From Seminavis robusta (lineage: Eukaryota > Bacillariophyta > Bacillariophyceae > Naviculales > Naviculaceae): a DNA stretch of 64,000 nucleotides. Position 1 is the first letter of the stretch, and each line of letters starts with the position of its first letter. The stretch is from positions 1 through 64,000 of the forward strand of contig CAICTM010000343.1 of assembly GCA_903772945.1 (NCBI GenBank), read 5' to 3'. The notes beneath the pieces were generated by a model. The model had not been told where the DNA came from, did not search any database, and saw nothing but the letters and a program-made list of their open reading frames with translations. This document shows, in pieces, positions 54,864-64,000 of this stretch. A program made the position numbers and the translations under genes.

Positions 54864-55505
54864 TCACAGTTGATCGGGCTGCTGCTCCGGTCCAGAAGGT
54901 TTTTCAGTGTACGGAACGGGTGTTGCACTCACTGTCATGGCCGCCTGAGCGCGCAGACTGTCTTCGTCGACAGCAACTGCGGCCGCTATGGGGACTGGTT
55001 TGTTGGAGTTTACTGGAGGAGCCGTAGGTCGAACCACGGGAAGGACACTGCTTGTTGGTGTGACTGGCTCACTGTTGTAGGCTGGTGTGGCACTTTCGTA
55101 GGCTGGTGTGGAAGCAGGAGGGTGATACGCCCTGCTCTTCCTTCGTTTGTAAACAAACAGTCCAACAGCAGCCACAACGGCAAGACACGCAACCACAACC
55201 ACTGCGGTGATGATTTCTCCCTGCTGATTTCCAAAGGTACAGTCTGGCTTGGACTTGAGCTCGGACGCCCCAAATGTAAAGTCACTGCAGCCTTTGCCAG
55301 CATTTTGGCCAAAGAAGCCATCATTCAATCCCTCACAAACACAAACGCTGGGTCCGCTGCGATCACCAAAAAAATCGTCCTTCTTGCAATACGTGCATCC
55401 TTGATCCACACAATCCGTGCATTCACTGGCATCAGAGTAGGGATAAAGTAACACTGTCAGTACCAGTAGCAAGAGCGGCATCTTGGTTGTCTTTGTCATC
55501 ATCAT
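54864..55505 (-). CDS. Cys-rich type I membrane protein, unknown function
   Basis: I chose ATG 55505 (MMMTKTTKMPLLLLVLTVLL) because it gives a clean signal peptide; the frame stays open to 55565. 213 residues. The ectodomain of about 65 residues has eight or more cysteines (CTDCVDQGCTYCKK, CVCEG, GKGCSDF, PDCTFG), reminiscent of small PSI-like or EGF-like modules. Then one transmembrane helix (ITAVVVVACLAVVAAVGLFVY), a KRRK stop-transfer sequence and a Pro/Ala/Val-rich cytoplasmic tail with near-repeated STPAYESATPAYNSEP. The layout suggests a surface or endomembrane receptor-like or adhesion protein. No ligand or homologue is recognised. GGTACCGGTACC palindromes and CTAGC runs sit within 125 bp upstream of the start. 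Confidence 0.78.
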   Translation of the reverse strand: MMMTKTTKMPLLLLVLTVLLYPYSDASECTDCVDQGCTYCKKDDFFGDRSGPSVCVCEGLNDGFFGQNAGKGCSDFTFGASELKSKPDCTFGNQQGEIITAVVVVACLAVVAAVGLFVYKRRKSRAYHPPASTPAYESATPAYNSEPVTPTSSVLPVVRPTAPPVNSNKPVPIAAAVAVDEDSLRAQAAMTVSATPVPYTEKPSGPEQQPDQL

Positions 55506-55551
55506 CTTCCTCTGTTCCTTTGTTGGGGTTGCCCGTACCAAACCACAGCTT

Positions 55552-55626
55552 TGGTACCGGTACATTAGGTAGATGGGGTACCGTACCGGTACCGGTACCG
55601 GTACTAGCTAGCTAGCGCTAGCTAGC
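55552..55626. repeat. Densest GGTACCGGTACC and CTAGCTAGC cluster
   Basis: A run of overlapping GTACCGGTAC palindromes (55576-55604) passes directly into a perfect 20-bp palindrome of GCTAGCTAGC repeated twice (55607-55626). It lies between the Cys-rich membrane gene and the VOC gene, which are transcribed away from it, so it falls in their shared upstream region. Confidence 0.8.
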
Positions 55627-55811
55627 AACGCAAATTTGAATTTGGATCAACTTTAAAATCGAACATTAACCCTATATTCTTTTGCAACTACCAGTAGCAG
55701 TATCGTGACTGCAGTACCAGTACTGGAACCACCAAGTCAGAACCAAACAGGCAGCTCTGCCGGTTGGTTCCCCAGATCCCGCACTTTTCAGAGTGTCCTT
55801 CTTGTTTGACC

Positions 55812-56540
55812 ATGGCACCTTTTGTTCGTTTTCTCGCCTCGGCGGCATTGGCAGGAACGTCGCAACATCATCTCTCGATCGACCATTTGGTTTATGTCAC
55901 TCCGGACTTGGAATCCGCCATTCAAGAATTTGAAGATAAGACAGGAGTTCGACCGACCAAGGGAGGCAGACATCTCGGCTTGGGTACACACAATGCCTTT
56001 TTGGCCTTGGGCAATGGAAGATATTTGGAGCTCTTTGCCCCTGATCCCGAAGCCGAGGTTCCTCTGCAGACGATAATTGGTGTGGATGGACCCAAGCCAC
56101 GATTGTCCACCTTTTGCTGCAGATCTCCCGGAATTGAGACCCTGATTCAACACTTTCAAAGTAGCATCGACGATGTGTATAAAGACTTGTTGCCCCAATC
56201 CGTAGAATCTGGAAGTCGGACAAACGAAGCAGATGGGACGACTATTTCATGGCGGATTGCTTCCGAAAAACATGCAGTGCCGTCAGAAGAACTTCCAATG
56301 GGAGGCTTGTTGCCGTTCTATATTGACTGGGGAGACTCTTTCAGTGTGCACCCATCCAAAACTGCACCCCAAGGATGCACCCTACTAACGTTAGAGGCAT
56401 TTCATCCTGAACCAGAAGGGCTCACCAAAGTTATAAAAGCGATTGGTTCTAACTTGGAAGACTTGTTGATTGTGAAAGATGGTGACGACCCCCAGCTAGT
56501 CGCGACTCTGGATACGCCGAATGGCATTGTTACGCTATAG
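55812..56540 (+). CDS. VOC-superfamily (glyoxalase-like domain) protein
   Basis: ATG at 55812 in GACCATGG context, 242 residues. The core begins LSIDHLVYVTPDLESAIQEFEDKTGVRPTK... and continues GGRHLGLGTHNAFLALGNG RYLELFAPDPEA. This is the 'DHxVxxxxDLxxAxxxFxxxxGxxPxxGGxHxGxGTxNxLxxLGxxxYLEL' signature of the glyoxalase-like VOC group, with His and Glu positioned as metal ligands. The second half (FYIDWGDSFSVHPSKTAPQGCTLLTLEAFHPEP) fits the second VOC module. The substrate is unknown. A weakly hydrophobic, basic N-terminus (MAPFVRFLASAALAGTS) could be a targeting leader. It is divergent from the Cys-rich membrane gene. Confidence 0.87.
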   Translation: MAPFVRFLASAALAGTSQHHLSIDHLVYVTPDLESAIQEFEDKTGVRPTKGGRHLGLGTHNAFLALGNGRYLELFAPDPEAEVPLQTIIGVDGPKPRLSTFCCRSPGIETLIQHFQSSIDDVYKDLLPQSVESGSRTNEADGTTISWRIASEKHAVPSEELPMGGLLPFYIDWGDSFSVHPSKTAPQGCTLLTLEAFHPEPEGLTKVIKAIGSNLEDLLIVKDGDDPQLVATLDTPNGIVTL

Positions 56541-56837
56541 AGAAAGGCTCATAAAGAAAGGCTGCTTTTAAAAAGATAATCGATCCATTATCACCTCTGA
56601 TGATCCTTTTGGGGCTCCCAACCAATACTATAGCTACTAGTACCGGTTTTACCGGTTGTCCACCCAACCAATACAGTACCTGTTGTCAACCCAAGCAAGT
56701 CTCCACCGTGTCTGTTGGAGGAGAAGGACGCAGGTGCTTACGCGAAGCAATTACAGCTCCACGGGCTTGATGAAGAAATGGGAAAGATCCATACCTAGTA
56801 TATCGCACTCGAAGATACCCTCGTCAATACATCACCG

Positions 56838-57458
56838 ATGTTTCTGGTCTCGGCGAGAGACATGAGGACAACTCTTCCCCGACGTCTTTGGTCTCCTTTC
56901 TTGTTGCTGCTGCTATCCTTTCTAGTGCTCTTTCTTCTACCACCTGTTTCGAGCATCAAGCCTCCGATCAACAACAGCATTGAGATGAGCAACATAAATG
57001 ATCGATTAAAGGAATTGGACATTGCCCTGAAAGATCCACCAGCTCCCAAGGGAAATTATTGCTTGGCGGTCCGCACAGGCAATCCACTCCATTTATCGGG
57101 CCATTTGCCTCAAAAACAAGATGGCAGAAGCATCTGGACCGGCAAGGTCGGAACCGATTTGACTGTTGAGGAAGGATACGAAAGTGCCAAGTGTTGTGCC
57201 ATTCAATTACTGGCCACGTTATCGCAATTCTTGCAAGGAGATTGGAGTCGCGTCGTGCGTGTGGTGAAATTGGTGGGATTTGTCCAATGCGCCGATTCCT
57301 TTCATCAACAACCCGCCGTCATTAACGGAGCCTCGGATCTGTTTGTGAAGGTATTCGGTGATCAAGTGGGCATGCATGCCCGGTCTGCCGTGGGGACCAA
57401 TGCCTTGCCCTTGAATATTGCCACGGAAGTCGAATGTATTGTCGAAATCAAAGATTAG
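56838..57458 (+). CDS. RidA/YjgF-family protein with N-terminal signal/anchor
   Basis: 206 residues, ATG at 56838 (a second Met at residue 9, MRTTLPRR, is also plausible). A strong hydrophobic leader (FLLLLLSFLVLFLLPPVSS) precedes a RidA domain starting about residue 50. The domain carries HLSGHLPQ, TDLTVEEGYESAKCCAIQLLATL, VVRVVKLVGFVQCADSF and the catalytic-region ARSAVGTNALPLNIATEVECIVEI, whose Arg binds the imine substrate carboxylate in RidA deaminases. RidA proteins hydrolyse reactive 2-aminoacrylate-type imines; this subgroup (VGxxxLP with long C-terminal strand) is less studied. ER or plastid targeting is unusual for RidA cytosolic forms, though plant RidA is plastidial. Confidence 0.87.
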   Translation: MFLVSARDMRTTLPRRLWSPFLLLLLSFLVLFLLPPVSSIKPPINNSIEMSNINDRLKELDIALKDPPAPKGNYCLAVRTGNPLHLSGHLPQKQDGRSIWTGKVGTDLTVEEGYESAKCCAIQLLATLSQFLQGDWSRVVRVVKLVGFVQCADSFHQQPAVINGASDLFVKVFGDQVGMHARSAVGTNALPLNIATEVECIVEIKD

Positions 57459-59562
57459 CCAGATAGCCACTGGTAGCTAGCTACCGTAGAAGATACCGGT
57501 GCGAGATTGCTTGGTGGTTGGCTGGAAGACCTACAGTGCACTACGGAAATATTCATTCGGTCGTCAGTGCCAGCTATTGTAGCAGCATTATATTAGTGCA
57601 ATGGAAAAGCCATGGTGGCGTGCCACCATACATCGAACGTACATGCAGATACTTTTTGTATGTAACGTTTATCCATCACGGAGTGAGTGAGTGAGTGGAG
57701 ACCAAGAAGGAGTGTTGGATTTTAAAAGAATAACTTAAAGTGTAATGTACGCCTACTAGTTAGCTAGCTAGAGCTCGCGAATGTTGCAAAGGAAGCCATA
57801 GGCGAAGCAATCCATGCCAACCTCAGTCAGCTTTTCATTCGCCTCTAGCTAGGAGTACCAGACTGGTACCTGGCTGGTACTCTAGCTAGCAGCCCTCAAG
57901 AATGCAAGTACTTGCTTGGACTGAAACACTGGAAAGCAGGTCAACTTCTTTTCAATGATTCTATGTCCAAGCAGCATCAAGTCTCGGTGGCTACAACATG
58001 TGCCTGCCGTATCGGTTCACTGCTGGGCGAAGGAATCCCAATCCCGACCCTGGAAGCTTCCCTTCCTCCGTTCCAGCTGGGGAGTGTGCATGGATTATAT
58101 CCCACAGGCCCCAAGACTCTGTTCTGTTGTTCAATCCCAAGGCCTGCCTCACTTCAAAGTTCTGATGAGAGTGAATGCAAACAGCATCAGCATTCTTCTC
58201 TCCCTCCACTTTTTAGCAATCAATTGTCACCGATAGGCTCGGGAGATATGCGGGTACGAACCGGTACACGTGCCGGTACTCTTAGGATCTTTCACCCAAC
58301 CAGTCTTCTGTTTCCTCAATAGTAATGCAGCTAGCTGGCTAGATAGTGCTAGCAGGCCAGACCAAGCAGTCAGGAGTCCGGTCTCTGCAAACTGCAGCCC
58401 AGCGATGGCAGAAAGCATGCTATGGAACCATTTAAATCTTCCCATCACTCCAATCCTCTCTGTTGCTCTCAGTTCAGTAACCATTTGGTGCCGTGCTTGT
58501 CTTCCACATTTCCGAGCCAGATATCGCCCAAAGGCCTTGCTTGCAGATCTAACTTCTGAGCTTTGCGAGCCTGACCAGAAGGGTCGAGTCGAGTCGAGGC
58601 CAAGCAGCTTCTCCCCTTTCCTCGCAGTAGTTTCCAGGGCGTCGTGGATAGGGATGGAACTCTGGAAATGTGTGAAAACGTGACAGCAGTGCCCACGCAC
58701 GATAGCGTGGTCGAACGAGTGAGTCGACCAATCACTGAGTCATCAGCACCTTGCCAGGTGGGCAGCAGTAAGGAACATCTGGCGTTCTGTGAGGAAGGAT
58801 TATGGGGAAGGGAGGACTGTGAAGAACAGGTGCAACTTTGTAGGTGGAAACATCTGCTTTGGACATTTTTCGGACGTGTTCGTACGCACTGCTGCACTTC
58901 GGGACTGAAAATGAATGGTAGAACAGAATGGAAGGCAACAGACAGCACATCAATCCCAAGGAGGAGATGCGCCAATTCTTTTAGCGGAATGTCGCATGTT
59001 TGCCCCAAAAACGGAGTGGATGCAAGCTGTCGAGCATCACTGTTGGCAGCACAACACGAAGACCCCGCCAGCTACTAGCTAGTACCGGAAGCTAGGTTGG
59101 GCTCTCCACCCATCATCCTCTTTTACAAGAGAAGCAAGAGATCAGATTGATATCGGCCATACACCATACACACAACTGCTGCTACTGTACTCCTGCCATC
59201 CATGTCAATGAACAGAAAGCATTCAAGTTAACTTACATCTACTAGCTAGTGCAAAGAGGCGAAGAGCGAAGATACTGGCTCGACTCGCAAAGATACCGCG
59301 GCGTGGACGGCCTTGTTAGTCTCGCCACGGGGTCTTTCAAGAGAGAGAAAGAGTTCCTGTTACGAGTGGCTAGACAGAAGAGTTGAGTGTTCAAGCAGCA
59401 ACCAACGAGAGGCATCAGGAGAGACCAGAAGGACCTCTTTTCTCCACAAAGGAGCAGCGTGGATGCTGGAGTCGTGTGGTGTGATAGACTCGTGACTCGC
59501 AGTTTCCGTACTGTTCCTTTGGTGTTGTGGTGAAACCATCAAGTCAATTGAGGACAGTCAAG
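57459..59562. other. Intergenic and kinase leader
   Basis: 2.1 kb with CTAGCTAG runs at about 57475, 57765, 57845 and 57885 and GGTACC words near 57856-57880. Open frames at 57912-58322, 58227-58700 and 58469-59008 have no recognisable domain and lie on both strands. The right end is the promoter and 5' leader of the kinase. Confidence 0.45.
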
Positions 59563-62500
59563 ATGGATCCAACATTTGGAGGGCAAGAGCTGTTGGAGTC
59601 TTTGTCTCAGGCGTCTTCGACGAGCAAGAGTCGCAAGTCGAACGACGGCTCCCGAGGTTCCAAAGGCTCTTCACGAGGCAGCAGCAATTCGACGCTGACG
59701 TCGGCGCACACGAATCCAGTCGAAGATGCGTATCGTCGAATAGGACAAGGGCTGTCGCAACGAGCCCAGGGCGTTGGAGATACAGACTATCATAACAGTC
59801 AGAATCATCGACAGCGACAGCCATCTTCACGAACAGCTCGTCTGGGCACTCATCCTTCGGCGTCTTTTACCAAGTACCAACGACCTGCCAAAAAGCCATT
59901 CAATCCACATGAAGCGGCTGCTTCTGCCATGAACCCTCTTCACGGGCCTCCCACTCCCAAGGTCGCAAAGTTGGGAGGATCCTTTCATGATCATGGATCT
60001 TCGGGGGCTTCCACAGGCGGGGGATCTGCCACGACAGCCAGTGGCAAACCCAATCAAAAACTGCTCAAACGAATTACGCTTCAAGCCAAAGAAACATTCC
60101 ACAAATGGAAACGACAACAAAAGGCTGGATATGTCAACAAGTACGCTCCTTCGGCAGGCAGTTTGCCAGGCACACTCAGTACCAGTAATAGCTCACATTC
60201 AGGACACACCAGTGCCACCTCTTACACTACCACTGCAGGAGGATCCTCTTATGGAAGATTGACGGAACAACAATTGCTACTCCAACAGCAACAACAACAG
60301 GCCATGTCCATGCCTCATGATGGCACGTCTCCTCAACGATATGCTGCCATGCAAATGCAATTACAGCAACAACAGCAGCACCAGCAACAACAAATATCGA
60401 CCGGTGCGCCACAAGGACCCAACCCACAGGGACCACCTCCCAAGGGATTGTTGTCGGCTGTCCTCGAAGGAGGATCCGAATCCACCTTTGAAAGTGAATC
60501 CGTGCACAGCTTGCCCACCATCACCTCGCAACAAACGGGAATGAGCAAGGCGGGGTCCGTACGGACCAGTAATTCCCAAAAGTCCGCCTACCATCAATAT
60601 CCCGGACCTGGGTCGTTGCCGGGAAATGGTGGAGGTACCAGTATGTTGTCATCCTCCCTAAGAGGCGGTAGTGCTCATGGAGGCGGCATTGGCGCCTCCG
60701 TCGTCAACAATGAACCATCATTGCATTTCGCAACACCTCGAGGTCGATGTCTGACGCAACCATCCGATCCGGTCGGAAGCGAAGGACTCGACAATGTTGA
60801 AGGCAACCTGATACTCTGTCAAAACGATATTCTCATTGTCCCATCGCGAAGTCACACTCGAGGACCCAACGTCGGCAGCAATCAAAATATCATTAGCAGC
60901 AAGGGATTGGAGTTTCACGTGCAGTCTCTACTCGGACAAGGTACTTTTGCTCAAGTCTTTTGTTGTTGGGAATCCGTTTCCAAAAAACATGTGGCCCTCA
61001 AAATCATCAAAAACAAACCCGCCTTTACCAAACAAGCTGCCGTCGAAATTGAAGTCTTTCGAGCTCTTGCCGCCAAAACGACCGATCCCAATAACAGCGA
61101 CAATAACACCAACCCCGACGATCCCGCGTCGGGAGTTGGTGGATCGACACCGTCATCGCCGCATATGGTCTCCTTGCTGAGTTCCTTCATGTACAAGTCA
61201 CATCTCTGTCTCGTATTTGAAAAATTGGGATTGAATTTGTACGAAGTCCTCAAACGACGACAATTTCGTGGATTGCCGCTTCCAATGGTACGAAGTCTGG
61301 CGCGACAAGGCATTGAAGGTGTCAAGGAACTGGCCGGGAAAACCATTGTGCACTGTGACTTAAAGCCCGAAAATATTCTCCTCGTGGGCGACGACGTCGA
61401 AAAGGACGTGGTTGGAGCAGGCGAGAGCAAACACAACAAGAATGACGGTGGTCCCCCGACAACGGCGAGTAGTGATGCCAGCGTGGTTAGTGCTTCCTCC
61501 AATACCAGCAAGAAGAGTGCATTGTTAGGAGGAGCCAACTCGCCCATGCCACAAACCATCAAATTGATCGATTTTGGATCGGCCTGTTTTGAAGGATACT
61601 CGGCACATACGTACATTCAGTCGCGCTTTTATCGAAGCCCTGAAGTCCTCATGGGCCTGCCCTACGATTCGGCCATTGACATGTGGTCGTTGGGGTGTGT
61701 CGCGGCAGAACTATTCCTGGGATTGCCCATTTTACCAGGAGTTCACGAACACGATCAATGCGGTCGCATCATTGAAATGATTGGAGAAATTCCCGATTGG
61801 ATGTTGGAGCAGGGCTCCAAGGCGACCAAATATTATCTCAAGTATGTACCGCGTAGTGCAAATAGCAGTCAGGGCAGCGGGAGCACTGGCAGCGATCGTG
61901 CCGTGGCCGAGTCTACCAATGGCAGGCCGATGCTACCGCAATGGCGACTCAAGAGTCAAGAAGAATACATCAAGTCTTTGACGCAAAATGAAATTCGAAA
62001 GAAAGGCGGGCTGGCCAAACTGGAAAAGCAACCTGCCAATCGATACTTCAAACGAACGAAATTGTCCGATATCATCATGTTGCACGGACAACACTGCGTT
62101 GGGGATGAAAAGGAGTTGCTCGGCATGTTTGTTCACTTTCTATACGGTACGTGGCTCGATTGTGCAGAAAAAATGAGGAGTCGTTCTTCTTTGCGATGCG
62201 CCCTGGTGCTCACCGTGTCATCCTCGTCGTCCTTGATTGAAAGGGCTTTTGGATCCTGATCCTTGGAAGCGATGGACGGCGTACCAAGCCTCCCAGCATC
62301 CGTTTATAACAGGCCAAACTGGTCAGTTACGGAAGAAGGGTCCCGAGACGAAACTAGACTACAAAGAAGAGAACCAGGCAAACAAACATTTCGACGTATA
62401 CTGGGTCCCTCCGTGGGATCCAGGTATCTGCCGAAGAAAACTGCTCAACGTGCAACGAATGCGAGAAAAGCAAAACGATCGACGTCGGGGGTATGCACAG

Positions 62501-63748
62501 CAGCAAGGTTCAGATAGAAGCAACCAGCAATCGCCCTCAATGAATTCCGTCAATTCCAGAGCTCAGCCAATGATGGTGGCGGACAGTCCGTCAGTTGGTC
62601 ACATGTCTGTGGACGGTGGGAAGTCCTCGCCACCGTCACAAATTGCTTCGAAACAACAGCTCCAAACTCAATACGGCCGCGGAGGCGGAAGAAAACAGCC
62701 TCAGGGTGCCCTTGCGTCGAGCATGTCCGCACTTGGCAGTGCTGGGCTGCAAGCACAAATGGCACAGGAGCCCGTGCAGCATGAGCATCTCATGAAAACG
62801 CCATCCCAAACAGGCGTCCAACCACGATTCGCCGGCCCTCAAAGTTTTACAGCGCATGGAAACTACGAAGAGGGTCCTACGGACGCTGACTTTATGTATG
62901 CATTGCAGAGGCCAGGGAATGTTCCAGGGCTTGGACGAGACGACGCAACAGTGGCCTCGCAGGCTAGCATCAGCGGGGCCAGTCTTGGCTCTTCTCACAT
63001 GTCAGTGAATTCAAATCAACATCATCACCAGCAGCGACATCATTACTCACAACAGCAGCAACAATACGGCCATGGACGAATGAACCAGAATTCGCTTCCT
63101 CGATATCAACAGACTGAAGCCACCAACGTCAGTTCGTTACCAAATGCGGCTGCGTATCCAAATCAATCTGCTGGAATGATAGGAGCTGGCGGGGTTTCTT
63201 TCCAGGGTTACGGCAACAGCAGTCTCAATAACTTCGACCAGGGCCAGGGTGGCGTTCAGTATCTTGCTCAACAGCAGCGACTCCAGAAGGAACAGCAACA
63301 ACAACGAGCTCGAGGCGGAAGCCAGCAGCAGCAACAACCGCAGTCCATGGATCAAGGCCAACCTCAACTGACTCAATATCAACACGAAATGCTGATCCTA
63401 GAGCAGCAAAAGCAACTGGCAGCACTGCAACAACAACACCAACAACAACTGGCAGCTCTTCAACAACAGCAGCAAATGGCCTTCCAGCAGCAACAACAAC
63501 AGTTCATGACGCAGTACGGGCAGACTGGCAACGGCTATTATTACGTGACGTCGGCGGACGGAACTCCCGTGTTGATGCAAGGTGGTGGTGGTGGCGGTCA
63601 GCCCATGGGTGCCTCTTACGATGGCTCTGCAGCAAGTGGAGCCTACATGATGCCGCCACAGCAAGGCGGTGGGTCAATGAGGGATCGAAATGCGGGTGGC
63701 AGGAGACCTTCAGGTCATGGGCACGGGCAGAGAAGTTACGGTCGGTGA
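59563..63748 (+). CDS. DYRK/Yak1-family protein kinase with Gln-rich tail, two exons
   Basis: ATG at 59563 (MDPTFGGQELLES). Exon 1 ends at 62146, a 97-bp GTACGT...GAAAG intron covers 62147-62243, and exon 2 ends at 63748, giving about 1,362 residues. The kinase domain spans roughly residues 455-930: glycine loop LLGQGTFAQV, Lys in VALKIIKNK, catalytic HCDLKPENILL, metal site IDFGSACFE, and activation loop HTYIQSRFYRSPEV. HCDLKPEN and YIQSRFYR are diagnostic of DYRK-type dual-specificity kinases, which autophosphorylate the activation-loop Tyr. The intron splits the last helix (FLYG|LLDPDPWKRW). Oddities: the third Gly of the loop is Ala, the first Tyr of the YTY motif is His, and a 50-residue Ser/Asn insert precedes IDFG. 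The N-terminus is Ser/Gly/Gln-rich; the C-terminal 480 residues are Gln-rich. Yak1-like growth or stress signalling is inferred. Confidence 0.92.
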
Positions 63749-64000
63749 GCTTCATAATTCAATTCAAGCCTGGTTCCACTGCGCCCAACTTCAGCGGACG
63801 AGGAAGCTACAGCAAGTTAAAAGTTATCAACTATAGAGTGCCTTGTTACATCATCCTCGCAAAACCCCTCGCCTTCTTTCAGTTTTCCCTGTTCGCCTCC
63901 TCTCTCGTTCCGTTGATGAACCCGAATTGCTGGTTGCTGTTGAACCGCTAACGGAACAGTGGTTTGCCTCCAGCTTCCAGCAAGAAATACTGATACGCTG

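Noticed and set aside
54669-55451. 260-codon plus-strand open frame
   Set aside because: It runs antisense through the Cys-rich membrane protein gene, which has a signal peptide, cysteines and a membrane helix in sensible order; the plus frame has no such structure and is explained as its shadow.
57912-59008. Several 130-180-codon open frames on both strands
   Set aside because: They overlap each other on opposite strands, start within repeat-rich DNA and show no recognisable protein feature.
1-64000. tRNA, rRNA or viral integrations
   Set aside because: I scanned for cloverleaf-like TTCRANNC boxes, rRNA core words and polymerase or integrase motifs and found none convincing. A tRNAscan and transposase profile search would be decisive.

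Overview
The window is eukaryotic nuclear DNA, most likely from a pennate diatom. A raphid pennate such as Seminavis would fit, but the species is an inference. The evidence is: short GT-AG introns of 81-109 bp; two proteins with the GR-x-K/N-x(n)-H-x-GN-R-R domain expanded in diatoms (DUF6824-like); a secreted protein with Pro-Ser 'SFKPS/SxQPS' repeats; ER-type membrane sulfotransferase-like genes; an LRR-like protein ending in a 'YWTRLNKHGRG'-type motif; and possible bipartite (ASAFAP-like) plastid leaders. I see no rRNA, tRNA, CRISPR, virus or recognisable transposase gene.

Layout. 0-5 kb: inverted Pro-Ser repeat copies, a frame-broken secreted protein, an 872-bp TA-flanked inverted-repeat element and a two-exon DUF6824-like gene. 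5.8-15 kb: a large GBF1/GNOM-type Arf-GEF, then a divergent Ser/Pro-rich protein. 15.7-24 kb: an MDR-family reductase, a frame-broken LRR-like gene with a degenerate TCGCCTAA array upstream, two divergent sulfotransferase-like genes, and a thioredoxin-like ferredoxin. 24-32.5 kb: gene-poor, repeat-rich DNA with one DUF6824-like gene and a 258-bp inverted-repeat element. 32.5-41 kb: a basic/acidic disordered protein with a decayed tandem copy of its 3' end, a class I flavoprotein disulfide reductase, a double ACT-domain protein and a PhnB-like VOC protein. 42-51 kb: one approximately 2,970-codon gene with four ZNRD2/p27-like zinc ribbons. 52-64 kb: an ERV41/46-like membrane protein, a Cys-rich single-pass membrane protein, a VOC protein, a RidA-like protein and a DYRK/Yak1-type kinase.

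The genes are monocistronic and do not form one pathway; the loose themes are secretory-pathway function (Arf-GEF, ERV-like, sulfotransferases, secreted and membrane proteins) and redox or small-molecule chemistry. Intergenic DNA is seeded with GTACCGGTAC-type palindromes and CTAGCTAG runs. At least four genes carry small indels, three of them explained by one base in a homopolymer, so residual assembly error must be weighed against true pseudogenes. Start codons were placed at in-frame ATGs; splice sites are read by eye and unsupported by transcripts.
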